From Adineta steineri (taxonomy: Eukaryota > Rotifera > Eurotatoria > Adinetida > Adinetidae): a stretch of DNA of 64,000 nt. Below the pieces are notes generated by a model. It was not told where the DNA came from. It saw nothing but the letters and a program-made list of their open reading frames with translations, and searched no databases. Each line of letters begins with the position of its first letter. Positions within the stretch are counted from its first letter, which is position 1. Below are positions 47,925 through 60,556 of this stretch, piece by piece. Where the stretch lies: assembly GCA_905250115.1 (NCBI GenBank), contig CAJNOI010000056.1:266099-330098 (forward strand). The letters run 5' to 3'. A program made the position numbers and the translations under genes.

Positions 47925-50707
47925 ATGAGTTTTCTTATTGGTGGTAATTGTTGTTTAAAACTAAATTCTTTTATTTGTGGATCAAAAGATATTTCAACAA
48001 AAAAAGAAAAAAATATCTCGGTAAGTTTCATTGATCTTTGATTATAGATGAGAAATTTCTACGTAGACATTCAACATATGATTATAGGATATATATATAT
48101 CAGATGATTAATAGTCTACTTTTAAATATAAAACATTTTGACATTAAATAGAAACAAAAAGAAAAATTTCTTTTAAAAGTAATATTATCTAATCGTGAAT
48201 TAAAGAACAATGGATTGATATTCAGACATATTGACAAATGTTTTCTTTTCATTATTTAATAGAAAAAGAAAAAAGAAAAAAGAAAAATATTTCATCATAA
48301 AATTTTCAAATGTTATTAGAAGATTTCTTGATTATGTCATCAACAGAAATCACATTTAGATAAAAAAAAATGAGAGAAGATATTAAAGAAATAGATATGA
48401 GAAATAGAGAATGGAATCTATTACATTTCAATAATTCTTATTTAATTATCCAATGATGAGAAATAATTTTCTCGATAGACTTGATCCGATTAAGTTTTGA
48501 TCGAATATTTTGTTATATAAGAGTTAGAAATGTTATCTTCTATTCTTTCTCAAATAAGTTTAATAAGAAAGATAATTTAATAAAGTAAATGAAATAATTG
48601 TTATCAATCAACACGAAATCTATTTTTTCAAGGAGATAAAAAAACAATGTCTTTAGTAATATTTCTTCTTTTGAATTATCAACTCATAAATCTTCTTATT
48701 ATCATTGATATTGACATTTTGTTTCCTTGATAATTATTTAGAAAGAAACAATTGTCAATGGCGTTAGTTCAAATAAGAAAATAATTAAGAAAAATCCTTC
48801 ATCTCCAATTACATTCTATAAACAACATCATATCAATATGATACCATTAGATGACAAATTTCAACAACAAAATTAGTAAGTATACATATCTTTTATCATA
48901 GAATTAACCTTGAGAAGAAATATCTTTAGAGAAATCAAATGAAGTTTTCTTATGAAAATATTCATTGAGTAAATTTATTTGTCTAAGAAGTTTGATTGTA
49001 CTTAAAGATAAAATTGACTCTAGACGACATTTCAAATATTCATATATAATATTATTATGAAGAAGAAGAAGAAGAAGAAAAAAGAAATTGATGAAGCAAA
49101 TCGATATGTCACGATATAAAGTCATTTTTATTCTTGACTAATCTTTGATTCATATAATCGACTAATTCGAAAAGTAACTATCATTCAATCATATATTTTA
49201 ATCTAGAATTATCAATGACATAAATCAGTCTATTTCAATTAAATTATTTATTAATCTTTTTTTAGTTTAAAAAAAGATATTGAAATAATAAAAAAATCTT
49301 CTTATGATTCATCATTAAATTGTTCAATTGATCATCGATTATTTGATCGATCTCATTCATTATTAAATAATGAAATTATTATAAAAGATGTTATACTTTA
49401 TCGACATGATCCAAATGTTCAATTAGGTTTAACTCTATGTTATGGAATAACATCTCAATCTACAACAAATATTTATATTGAAAAAGTTAGTCTTCTTCTC
49501 TTTTTTATTTCGAAAATAAATTGAAATTTTAGGTTGAAGAGAAAAGTCTAGCTGGTCGTCAAGGAGAACTTCAACGTGGTGATCAAATTATCAAAATAAA
49601 TAATCAACGAGTTAATAATAGAGAACAAGCTATTGATCTGATTACTGGAGTTTCACTTATTATTTTACAAATTATTCGATTTCAAGTAAACAAGATTTTT
49701 CTAAAAAGAGAAAAAGAAATTTTTATTTTTAAAATAATAGTTTATTGGAAGAGATTTCTCCAGAATAACTCCATTAACAGAAGATGATAGTGGAATCATT
49801 CTTGGTTGTAATACAGATTTTGAAATAAATAATCAATCAATAGATCATGTAAACATTATTTTGTTTCTTTTTGAAATCAAAAGAAAATCTTTATTTTTAT
49901 TTTTATTTTAGAAATGTTCAAATCAATTAAATAATTTAAAAAAAACGATCAAATAGTTTATCTTGTTTAATATTAAATCATTCTCGATCGTGTCGTTATA
50001 ATCGTTTAAATTATTCACAATTAATATCTCGTCGTTGTTATTCATTAAATGATTTAAGATCAAATTCATTTATTGAACAAGATTTAAATAGTTCAATATT
50101 TTCTCTAAAAGATTTTATTTATTCTCAAAGTTTATTTGAAACCACAACAACAACAACAACAGATAATGAAAAAACCATTCTTAAACCACTTCCATATAAT
50201 TATCATCAAGAAAATTTTATTGAAAAAAAAGTTCAATGTTTAGATGATAGTGATAATAGTTTAATATTAAATCAAACGAAAATAAATAAATATAATCGAC
50301 GTCGTTATCGTGAAGAACGTTTAAAAGAAGAAAAGAATTGTTTAATGACAACAGATGATGAAAGAATGAGTGAATTAAAACAAGGAAAATATTGGACACG
50401 AAAACAACGAAAAGAACAATTTCAAAAATCAAAACAAAATAAACAAAAATTAAATTTAAATCAAGAAAAGAATTGTACAACTGAAGATTTTAATTTATTA
50501 AATCGAATATTTTTAAGAGAAAATCAAAAAGAATTAAAAGAAAAACCATATTTAGCTTATCAATATAAAAAACAATCAAATATTGAAAAAGAAAAATTAA
50601 AACAAATTCTTCAACAATATCAAAATCAGTTTTATACAAAAACACAATCAAAAACAACTGCATCCAATTCTAGTACGCTATATTATTCATCAACGATTAT
50701 TATTTAA
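47925..50707 (+). CDS. PDZ-domain protein, possibly PDZRN/LNX-like C-terminal half (6 exons, one-base frameshift)
   Basis: Exons 47925-48020, 48742-48875, 49266-49485, 49533-49685, 49741-49848 and 49912-50707. Exons 1-5 sum to 237 codons. The PDZ domain spans exons 3-4: 'NVQLGLTLCYG' is the carboxylate-binding loop strand, then 'YIEKVEEKSLAGRQGELQRG', 'DQIIKINNQRVNNREQAIDL' and a closing strand 'LIILQIIRFQ'. The last exon has a run of eight A at 49938-49945 that shifts the frame after nine codons; one base fewer gives an open frame of 264 codons to the TAA at 50705. That part is basic and helical, with 'ERMSELKQGKYWTRKQRKEQ', which recalls the C-terminal region of PDZRN3/4 (from memory). It is probably a membrane-proximal scaffold protein. 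Introns 1 (721 bp) and 2 (390 bp) are unusually long. Confidence 0.65.
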
Positions 50708-51544
50708 ACCTTTCTTTCGTTTTTTTTCTTTTCTTTTCTTTTCATTCATTTTTATATTAAATTCAATTATTTCTTTGACATAGATAATGACAGATTATTT
50801 CTCTTCTTCTTCTTCTTCTATTCGATTGAGTCATAAGAATGTCTAAGAATAACAGATATCTTTTTTGATAATGTCCTTTCATTCATGAAGATACAAATCA
50901 TATCATTGTTTCTTATCTTTGACGAAGTTTATTTATCTACATCTATTTGTCTTATCTCAGATCAATGATACACAACCGAATATTTTTAATTATCAATGAA
51001 ACATATGGACGTTTCAAGGGAATAATAATATATATATATATATATATATACTTGTTCAATTATTTACATTTTCAAATGAGAAAATTCAAAACAAAATATT
51101 TTAATAATCAGAATTTGACTTTTCCTAAAACACTTTATTATTACAACAAATATATCATTGCCATAATCTACGTATTGTCTTCCCATAATATAATAGTTAA
51201 CATTTCTTTACTGGTGAATATGAAATAGTTCTCAGAAGATGGATTATCTTTGGAAACAATTACCATCTATTACGCTAGTTTTATTCATAGAATGAAACTA
51301 AACGTATTTCAGTTTCAAAGAAGTTGCATTAATAGAAACTTTTTTCATTATGATTAAATTATTAATAATATTTGACCATAAGACGAGAAGTAGAAAATAG
51401 ATTAACAATATTTGAAGCAACTAGTTCATTCGAAAAAACTTATCTAAACTATATTAGATCTATGATTCATCTTTCTCTTTCGATTGATATAATAGTCGAC
51501 AAAAACATTCTAATTTTAACCTTTCAATCTGATATTTTATCGAA
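50708..51544. other. intergenic spacer with (TA)n
   Basis: (AT)n at about 51030-51050 and A/T-rich DNA. The plus-strand frame at 50947-51228 runs through the microsatellite and is not convincing. Confidence 0.6.
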
Positions 51545-51833
51545 ATAAATACGATAACTTCGGATTATATCCGAGAGTTATGTGTACTGCAAAAGGTGTC
51601 TGTGGAAATCATACGAAAATATCAGTATTTTTGCAATAACTCAGGAATGGTTCGTCCAATTAGGCTCATCGTCGAACTAGATCGAGATCTTAATGAGATT
51701 GAATTGTGCAGAGAACTTCATCAAAATCTGCCTCTCCTTTCGAAAGTTACCGTGTAAAGGGACGGACGGGCATACTAACCGATTCTAGAATGTACTCACT
51801 TTTTGAGTACACAAAAAACAAGTATACACCAAA
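51545..51833 (+). repeat. repeat R, copy 1 (borders GPCR duplication)
   Basis: A segment of about 285 bp beginning 'aaataaatacgataacttcgga' and ending in the hairpin 'tgtactca-cttttt-gagtaca' region. It keeps a coding-like stretch ('EIIRKYQYFCNNSGM', 'LDRDLNEIELCREL') interrupted by a stop after 'SKVTV'. Closely related copies stand at 55983 and 60557. Homology with the other copies begins at its left end, so it marks the left border of the duplication. Confidence 0.75.
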
Positions 51834-53217
51834 AAAATACATAATGTTACAAAGATGGAGGGATGAGAAAGAAATGAAGAAAATATTAGAAATAATACAA
51901 TATGAGTTTTTATTGTTATTATTATTTTTTGATTATGCTGATAAATATGACATATGAAATAATTTATTACTCATAAACTGTATTACATATAAGTTCTAAT
52001 CACATTCATTACCATTCTACCACTTTTTTATAATCCAATGCACACAGATTGATTTTGTTTTAAAGACATGCTGTCCGGCTTTCATTCAGTATCAAATTCA
52101 TTATTTTTAAAATTATAATAATGCTCCCATAACAAACTATATTATTTCCAATCTAATACTTATAATACTAATACAATCTCTGATGACTTAGAATTATATT
52201 TGCATTGAAAATAAGTACCATTAGTCGACTCAATATGGCTTATCATCCCTATCTTCATCTATTTTAGGATAAGGTCGGATCTGCTGGTCAAAATTATGAG
52301 TCTCAAAAAGATCTTAGAATTGTTGAAAAGAATAGTTTAGAAATTGTGATCTTGCATACATCGACAAAGTTTGAATTTCTCTTTCAAATGCAAACGAATA
52401 AAATAAAAATATAATGGAAACGTTTTATAGACAAACATTTTCAAACCTCATCGCAAGTCTCTCTTAAATTTCTATCAAAATTTCTTTAAATAATACTCAC
52501 AGAATTTATCTATGTATGTTTACAAAAGCTAAATGCAATTTTACCAAATAAATAAAAATAAAAACTAATCAAAAATATGAAAAATATTCAATAATTGTGT
52601 TTATTACAACTTGACTGCTGAAAAGAGTAAGCATCGTTAGATTTTAGTATTATTTCAGTTTTATCAGGAAAACAAGGATTTTTAAAGGATATATTTTAAG
52701 TTAACTTACAAATTTTTTTCAAGATTATTACGCATTTTTATTTCTTTTTCTAACGATTCTTGCACATCCCCAAATTAACTGATCTGATAGATGCTCATAA
52801 TAGAAAGTTTTTCTATGTTTATCCTATACTTAAAAAAGAGAATACAATTGGTTTGTTGAACACATAAAATAAATGTCTCTGATGACATGTTGATATGGCT
52901 GTCTAGCTTCAAATACCAAAAACGGTTTACTTTTTAGCATTTATAAAAATCTATCAAAATCTAGAAATAAGAAAAATATGCAAGTCTTAATTATTCCGAA
53001 TACTGGGTACTTCTACTCGTGTAATGATTATCATTGGATGATAAATAAACTTTTTTTTATCTTTCTCTTCTTCTCATAAAGAGAAACGAGTTGTGCACTC
53101 GAGCATATCACCGTAATGAGAGGAAAAGAATGCGACTTCTCTTTCAACATATTCATATTATTAAATTCTTAACTTACATAGCATTCACTTCTAATACAGA
53201 CTACTAACTACATAGGT
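51834..53217. other. duplicated non-coding DNA upstream of GPCR 1
   Basis: Matches 56274-57791 over most of its length, with small indels. No gene; contains the promoter region of the GPCR. Copy 2 has an extra insertion near 56290-56390. Confidence 0.6.
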
Positions 53218-54162
53218 ATGAGTAACATAAGCGATCAAACTGTCTCTTCCCCGTCTAGTACACAAGCGACTAAATTCGGACTATTCTTATTTGGTCAACT
53301 GGTATCGATTCCCTGTTATTTTTTCGTAATGTTTCATCTAATGAGTAAACGAGCTGCATGGAAAGTTCTTCACAATCATGCCGTTATTGTCATGCTACTT
53401 TTCAACTTTATTTACCTCACAATAGGTTTGTCAATGCAAATGAACTTTTTTAGACTAGGATACATAACACCACTAACGCCAGCTTTTTGTTTGATAAATC
53501 AATTTATAATCTATGGAGTTTGGTATGGTGCTATATTCTCACTGGTATGGATGTCGATCGAGCGGCATATTTTAATATTTCATTCAACTGGAGTTGGTAC
53601 AGCGCGTGGACGTTTATTATTTCACTATATACCACTTATATTGTTTTCTCTCTATTCACCAATTTTCTATGTTTATTTGATCATTTTTTATCCTTGTGAT
53701 CGTATTTACGATGGTACTATGTCACTATGTGGAGATGCCTGTTTTTGGGGTTCAATATCTAATTCATTTGCACAGTATCTATCCATTGCGCATGATTTTA
53801 TGCCAGTGGTGATTATTGTTGTCTTTAGTGCTGCTCTTCTTTTTCGTGTTATTATACAAAAACGTCGTTTACAACAAAGTACTGGATGGCGTAAATATCG
53901 AAAAATGATTATACAATTTATTCTCATCTCTAGTACCTTCGTTATCTTTTATCTTCCTTATACTATTATTTATTTCGTCAAAGCTTTGGGATTTTCTAGT
54001 TTCGGCAACAATGTCACCATATATTTTTTACCTCTAGCAAACGTTCCATGTGTGGCTTTGTCCTATGCTACTGCTATAACACTGCCCGGACTAAAAGAAA
54101 AACTTTGTGCATTGATCATCTGTAAACCGAAGCAAAATACTATTCGTCCGACAGTTGCCTAG
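53218..54162 (+). CDS. intronless rhodopsin-like GPCR, tandem copy 1
   Basis: Single exon, 314 residues. Seven hydrophobic segments: TM1 'FGLFLFGQLVSIPCYFFVMF', TM2 'NHAVIVMLLFNFIYLTIGLS', TM3 'INQFIIYGVWYGAIFSLVWM' closing with SIERH (ERH in place of DRY), TM4 'LLFHYIPLILFSLYSPIFYV', TM5 'DFMPVVIIVVFSAALLFRVI', TM6 'MIIQFILISSTFVIFYLPYT', TM7 with 'LPLANVPCVALSYATAITLPG' (no NPxxY). Cys in TM3 start and in the second loop (CDRIYDG...CGDAC) could form the usual disulphide. The third loop is basic (QKRRLQQSTGWRKYRK). The N-terminal Asn-Ile-Ser site may be glycosylated. It belongs to a rotifer-type orphan receptor expansion (inference). A close paralogue lies 4574 bp downstream. Confidence 0.88.
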   Translation: MSNISDQTVSSPSSTQATKFGLFLFGQLVSIPCYFFVMFHLMSKRAAWKVLHNHAVIVMLLFNFIYLTIGLSMQMNFFRLGYITPLTPAFCLINQFIIYGVWYGAIFSLVWMSIERHILIFHSTGVGTARGRLLFHYIPLILFSLYSPIFYVYLIIFYPCDRIYDGTMSLCGDACFWGSISNSFAQYLSIAHDFMPVVIIVVFSAALLFRVIIQKRRLQQSTGWRKYRKMIIQFILISSTFVIFYLPYTIIYFVKALGFSSFGNNVTIYFLPLANVPCVALSYATAITLPGLKEKLCALIICKPKQNTIRPTVA

Positions 54163-55982
54163 AGTTAGGCATCTTTGAACTAATTGAAACATTCACCAAA
54201 ATATATAATACTAGTCATTCAAGAAATGCAATAGGTTCATCTAATTTTTAAAGTGTTTACTTTGTTGTATTAAATTTCTTTGTTCATATGCGTATATCAT
54301 GTTGTTTTTGTAACTCTGTTATCATTTATCATTGAAATTGTTTAACTATTTAATCTTTTTATTCGAATAAATATTATAAATATATCTTAATAAACAAAAG
54401 TGCCATTCGAAATTAGTTACCTTTTAAAAATAAATGATAGCTAACTGTTACTCAGTGTTAGTTGTTGTGAGTTTATAATGGAAATTTTTTTCTAAAGAAA
54501 TCTTTGTCTATCCTTAATCTTAGTACATTATATTAACAGACTAAAATAGGAGGTGTTACTAGTTATTAGACGCTCTAAAAATTGTATGAGCTCGATTAAT
54601 TAATATATAGAGCGTATAGATTTTTCACCAATTAAATCAAGTACGATGAACGGTTGGTTTTTTAATCAACAAAAGTAGAAATTGTGTTCGACCATTCTAA
54701 AATATTCGGATCATCTCGAAATCTGTTATAATATATGATTAGAAAGTGAAAAAAACATTTGTTCTAATCTGTTTTTATGAAAATCTAAATTTATCATTGT
54801 ATATTATTTCAAAAGACATTAGACCCATGTAGCTGGTCGTTGCATTATCATGTAATTATTGCCATTATTTTGCGTCATAATGCATTAAAACGACCGGTTA
54901 CATGAGTAGCGATTACATGTCAGGAAAAACTTGATTGATCTATTTTATCTGTTTGAGATAAAATGAGAATTTTAGAAAGCATGATTTTGTATAAAAAAAG
55001 ATTCATGCTCGAATGATTACTTTCACTTATTATATAAAATTATTACATATTTTTTATTTTTTATGTTAGATAGTGCTGACAAGCGAGTCTTCAAACGAGA
55101 CAGAATCATATTTTAAAGTACATTACTAATTCATCTTTCTCAAATTATATATTTAAAAAAGAATGAACGTCATTTATATAAAATTATTCCATATTTTATA
55201 TTTGTTGTGTTAGTTCGTGCTGATGAGCGAGTTTTCAAATAAGATAGAATCACATGTTAAAGTGCATTACTAATTGATCTTGCTCGAATGATATAATTAG
55301 AAAAGAATGAACGTCATTTATATATGACAAGAAGGACAACTTGTTCTAGAGAATGAGACTGTGAATATTACAAATAAATTCCCACCTCTTTTTTTTTGAT
55401 ATAAATCCATATTCATATCTTATTTAACAATATTCTTCAATAATAATAATGATGTAAAACTTAAATGAAATAAAGTATAATGACAAAAAAAACTAAAATA
55501 TTAATAAGATTTTTTAGCAGATATACAAGCAAGTCTATATGCGCACAGGTTGTATTCTCGAAGTATATCATTTTCATCAGAATATAGAATTATATATTCT
55601 CTAGATTAGAAGCATAGGGTTCAAAAATGGGAATTGGATCAGTCTATTGATCTTCTTTTATTGATAACATAGTAAAGATATCGAATTTTTAAGATAAATA
55701 ATCATATATAATGAATGAAAAATAATTTGTTTATCCTTCTTTCTTATTTTATCTAATCAAATAAGTTAAAGAGTATCAAAAATCAAAGCTTGGATGTTTA
55801 AATTCTAGGAAGTTTCTTTACTAGATCAACCGTTTCATAACTCCAAGAAATGAACATTAGTAAAAAAAAGTGCAAATGGACAAATAATTTTCAACTCACT
55901 GTACATCAATTAATAGATGAGAATTAAATCAAAATGAATATTTTATTGTTAAAAATTCATTATCCAGTTCTTATGAGCCAAT
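54163..55982. other. duplicated non-coding DNA downstream of GPCR 1
   Basis: Matches 58746-60556 closely, including poly-A signals (aataaa, near 54366 and 54390) and the fold-back element at 54826. A shorter internal repeat also occurs: 'gtgctgacaagcgagtcttcaaa...' at 55073 and 'gtgctgatgagcgagttttcaaa...' at 55214. Confidence 0.65.
54826..54919. repeat. short fold-back (MITE-like) element, copy 2
   Basis: The arm 'catgtagctggtcgttgcat' pairs with the reverse complement of 'cattaaaacgaccggttaca' plus tg. The core 'atcatgtaattattgccatt' is shared with the element at 4112. It is duplicated with its host unit (copy at 59404). Confidence 0.65.
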
Positions 55983-56273
55983 AAATGCGGTAACTTCGGA
56001 TTTTATCCGAGAGTTATGTGTACTACACAAAGTGTATATGGAAATCATACGAAAACATCAGTATTTTTTCAATAATTCAGGAATGGGTCGTCCAATTACG
56101 CTCATCTTCGAACTCGATCGAGATCTTGATGAGACTGAATTGTGTAGAAAATTTCATCACAATCTGTCTCTCCTTTCGAAAGTTACCGTGTATTCTTCGG
56201 TCGGACGAGCACACTGATCGATTCTAGAATGTACTCACTTTTTGAGTACACAAAAAACAAGTATACACCAAAA
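55983..56273 (+). repeat. repeat R, copy 2
   Basis: Same segment as at 51545 and 60557, between the two GPCR units. Here the frame is longest: 61 codons from ATG 56032, including 'GMGRPITLIFELDRDLDETE' and ending 'SKVTVYSSVGRAH'. Ends in the same gtactca/tgagtac hairpin. Confidence 0.75.
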
Positions 56274-57791
56274 AAATACATAATGTCTTAAAGACGAAAG
56301 GAAAATGTTATTTAGTTGATTATAAAAACATTATTAAGTTCTGACATTCGAAAAAGATTCAAAGAGATAAGTAATGAACTGCAGACGAGAAAGAAATGAA
56401 GAAAATATTAGAAGTAATACAATATAAGTTTTATTATTATTAGTATTTTTTGATGATGCTGATGAATGTGACATATGAAAAGATTTATTACTCATAAACT
56501 GTATTACATATAAGTTCTAATCACATTCATTGCAATTGTACCTATTTTTTTAATTCAATGCTCACAGATTGATTTTGTTTTAAAGACATACTGTCCGACT
56601 TTCATTCAGTATCAAATTCATTATTTTTAAAATTATAATAATGCTCCCATAACAAACTATATTATTTCCAATCTAATACTTATAATACTAATACAATCTT
56701 TGATGACTTAGAATTATATATGAATTGAAGACAGATACCATTACTTGACTCAATATGGCTCATCATCCCTATCTTAATCTATTTTAGGATAAGTTTGAAT
56801 CTGCTGGTCAAAACTATAAGTCTCAAAAAGATCTTAGAAATTGTGATCTTGGATACATCGACAGAGATTTGGAAATGTTTTATAGACAACCATTTTCAAA
56901 ACCTTTAGTAAAAGTATATTTAATTCATCAAATTGAAACCAATCAAGTTTAATATAGCTTTATAATTTTAAGACTTCTTTTTTGAATGATAGGCATCGCA
57001 AGTCTCTATTGATTTTCTATCAAAAGTTCTTCAAATACTAGTCATAGAATTTTATCTATGTATGTTTACAAAAGCTAAATGTAGTTTTATAAGATAAATA
57101 GAAATACAAACTGATGAAATATATGAAAAATATTCAATAATTGTGTTTACTAAAATTTGACTACTGAAAATAGTACGCATCATTAGATTTTACTACGATT
57201 TCAGTTTTATCAGGAAAAACAAGGATTTTTAAAGGATATATTTTAACTTAACTTACAAATTTTTTTCAAGATTACGCATTTTTATTTCTTTTTCTAACGA
57301 TTCTTGCACATCTTCAAAGTAGTTGATCTAATAGGTGCTCATAATAGAAAAATTTTCTACGTTTATTCTATACTTAAGAGAATACAATTAGTTTTTTGAA
57401 TACATAAAATGAATATCTCTCATGACATGTTGATATGGCTGTCTAGCTTCAATTACCAAAAACGTTGTGCATCATTAGATCAGGTATTAACAACGGTTTA
57501 CTTTTTAACATTTATAAAAATCTATCAAAATTCAGAGGTAAGAAACGTATGCGAGTCTTAACTATTCTGAATACTGGATACTTCTACTCTTGTAATGATT
57601 ATCATTGGATGATAAATCTACTTTTTTTTTTTATCTTTTTCTTCTTTTCATAAAGAGAAAGGAGTTGTGCAATTGAGCATATCACTACAGCGAGAGGAAG
57701 AGAATGACACTTCTCTTTCAATATATTCACATTACTAAATTCTTAACTGGTATAGCATTCACGTCTAATACAGACTACTAACTACATAGGT
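56274..57791. other. duplicated non-coding DNA upstream of GPCR 2
   Basis: Corresponds to 51834-53217 with indels. No gene; the plus-strand frame at 57465-57653 is not conserved in copy 1. Confidence 0.6.
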
Positions 57792-58745
57792 ATGAGCAAC
57801 GTAAGCGTTCAAACTGTCTCTTCCTCGTCTAGTACACAAGAGACTAAATTCGGACTATTCTTATCTGGTCAACTGGTATCGATTCCCTGTTATTTTTTCG
57901 TAATGTTTCATCTAATTAGTAAAAGAGCTACACGCAAAGTTCTTTACAACCATGCCGTTATTGTCATGCTACTTTTAAACTTTATTTACCTTATAGTAGG
58001 TTTGTCGATGCAAATGAACTTTCTGAGACTAGGATTCATATCATTACTATCTCCGGCTTTTTGTTTGACAAATCAATTTATATGCTACGGAATTTGGTAT
58101 AGCACTACATTCTCAGTGGTATGGATATCGATCGAGCGACATATTTTAATATTTTATTCAACTCGAGTTGGTACAGCGCGTGGACGCTTTTTATTTCACT
58201 ATATCCCACTTATATTGTTTTCTCTCTATGCACCAATTTTCTATGGTTATTTGATCTTCTTTTATCCTTGTGATCGTAGTTACGATGGCACTGAGACTCT
58301 ATGCGGAGATGCCTGTTATTTAGGTTCAATATCTGATTCACTTAAACAGTATATGTCAATTGCTCATGATATTATGCCAATCGTGATTATTATCGTCTCT
58401 GGTGCTGCTCTTCTTTTTCGTATTATTATGCAAAAACGTCGTTTACAGCAAAGTACTGGATGGCGTAAATATCGGAAAATGGTCATACAATTTATTTTCA
58501 TCTCTATTACCTATCTTACCTTTAATCTTCCTTATACTATTGTTTATTTCGGCGAAGCTTTGGGATTTTCTAGTTTCGGCATCAATTTCATGGAGCCATA
58601 TTTTTTCCCTCTAGCAAAGGTTCCATCTATGGCTTTACCCTATTCTACGGCTTTAACACTGCCCGGACTAAAAGAAAAACTTTATGCATTGATCATCTGT
58701 AAACCGAAGCAAAATACTATTCGTCCAGCAGTTACCAAGAGTTAG
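57792..58745 (+). CDS. intronless rhodopsin-like GPCR, tandem copy 2
   Basis: Single exon, 317 residues, alignable end to end with the receptor at 53218. Conserved: the N-terminal SSSTQ tract, SIERH after TM3, the CDR-x-YDG...CGDAC loop, the QKRRLQQSTGWRKYRK third loop and the C-terminal 'LPGLKEKL.ALIICKPKQNT' tail. Differences concentrate in TM2-TM3 and TM6-TM7, and a three-residue insertion (FMEP for VT) lies before TM7. Both frames are intact, so both copies are probably functional. Substitutions in the outer ends of helices suggest ligand divergence (inference). Confidence 0.88.
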   Translation: MSNVSVQTVSSSSSTQETKFGLFLSGQLVSIPCYFFVMFHLISKRATRKVLYNHAVIVMLLLNFIYLIVGLSMQMNFLRLGFISLLSPAFCLTNQFICYGIWYSTTFSVVWISIERHILIFYSTRVGTARGRFLFHYIPLILFSLYAPIFYGYLIFFYPCDRSYDGTETLCGDACYLGSISDSLKQYMSIAHDIMPIVIIIVSGAALLFRIIMQKRRLQQSTGWRKYRKMVIQFIFISITYLTFNLPYTIVYFGEALGFSSFGINFMEPYFFPLAKVPSMALPYSTALTLPGLKEKLYALIICKPKQNTIRPAVTKS

Positions 58746-60556
58746 ACATCTTTGAATTAATTGAAACATACACCAAAATATATAATACTAGTCATTCAAG
58801 AAATGCAATAGATTCATTTAATTTTTCAAGTATTTACTTTGTTGCATCAAATTTCTTTGTTCATATGCGTATATCATGTTGTGTTTGTAACTTTGTTGTC
58901 ATTTATCACTCAAATTGTTTAACTATTTAATCTTTTTATTCGAATAAATATTATAAATATATCTTAATAAACAAAAGTGCCATTCGAAATTAGTTTCCTT
59001 TTAAAAACACAAATGATAACCAACTGTTACTTAGTGTTAGTTGTTGTGAGTTTATAATGGAAATTTTTTTCTAAAGAAATCTTTGTCTATCCTTAATATT
59101 AATACATTATATTAACAAACTAAAATAGGAGTTGTTGCTAATTATTAGACGCTCTAAAAATTATATGAGCTCGATTAATTAATATGTAGAGTGCACAGAT
59201 TTTTCACCACTTAAATCAAGTACTATGAACGGTTACTTTTTTATCAGCAAAAGTAAGAGTTGTGTTCGACCATTCTAAAATATTCGGATCATCTTGAAAT
59301 CTGTTATAATATATGATTAGAAAGTGAAAAAAACATTTGTTCTAATCTCTTTTTGTGAAAATCTAAATTTATCATTGTATATAATTTCAAAAGACATTAG
59401 ACCCATGTAGCTGGTCGTTGCATTATCATGTAATTATTGCCATTATTTTGCGTCATAATGCATTAAAACGACCGGTTACATGAGTAGCGATTACATGTCA
59501 GGAAAAACTTAATTGATCTATTTTATCTGTTTGAGATAAAATGAGAATTTTAGAAAGCATGATTTTGTATAAAAAAAGATTCATGCTCGAATGATTACTT
59601 TCACTTATTATATAAAATTATTACATATTTTTTATTTTTTATGTTAGATAGTGCTGACAAGCGAGTCTTCAGACGAGACAGAATCACATTTTAAAGTACA
59701 TTACTAATTCATCTTTCTCAAATTATATATTTAAAAAAGAATGAACGTCATTTATATAAAATTATTCCATATTTTATATTTTTTGTGTTAGATAGTGCCG
59801 ATGAGCGAGTTTTCAAATCAGATAGAATCATATTTTATAGTGCATTACTAATTGATCTTGCTCGAATGATATAATTAGAAAAGAATGAACGTCATTTATA
59901 TATTTATATAAAATAAGAAAAAAAACTTGTTCTTGAAGATGAGGTTGTGAATATTACAAATAAACTCGCATTTCTTTTTTTCATATACATCCATATTTTA
60001 TCTCAAAATATTCTTCAATAATAATAATGATGTAAAACTTAAATGAAATAGAGTATAATGACAAAAAAACTGAAATACTAATAAGACTTTTTAGCAAATA
60101 TACACGCAAGTCTGTTTGCGCACAGGTTGAATTCTCGAAGTATATCATTTTCATCAGAGTATAGAATTATATATTCTCTAGATTATAAGCATAGGGTTCA
60201 AAAATGGGAATTGGTTCAGTCTGTTGATCTTCTTTTATTGATAACATAGTAAAGATATCGAATTTTTAAGATAAATAATCATATATAATGAATGAAAAAT
60301 AATTTGTTTATCCTTCTTTCTTATTTTATCTAATTAAATACGTTAAAGGATATCAAAAATCAAAGCTTAGATGTTTAAATTCTATGAAGTTTCTTTAGTA
60401 GATCAATCGTTTCATAATTCCAAGAAATGAACATTAGTAAAAAAAAAGTGCAAATGGACAAATAATTTTCAACTCACTGTACATCAATTAATAGATAAGA
60501 ATTAAATCAAAATGAATATTTTATTGTTAAAAATTGATTATCCAGTTATAATGAGC
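58746..60556. other. duplicated non-coding DNA downstream of GPCR 2
   Basis: Matches 54163-55982. Divergence is visibly lower in the stretch about 59280-59760 than near the genes' 5' sides. Confidence 0.6.
59404..59497. repeat. short fold-back (MITE-like) element, copy 3
   Basis: Sequence identical by eye to the element at 54826; it was duplicated with the GPCR unit. Confidence 0.65.

Noticed and set aside
56100-56170. Hammerhead-ribozyme-like 'cttgatgaga...gaaaa' in repeat R
   Set aside because: The CUGAUGA core is mismatched in all three copies (cttgatga, cttaatga, cttcatga) and no flanking stems fit.
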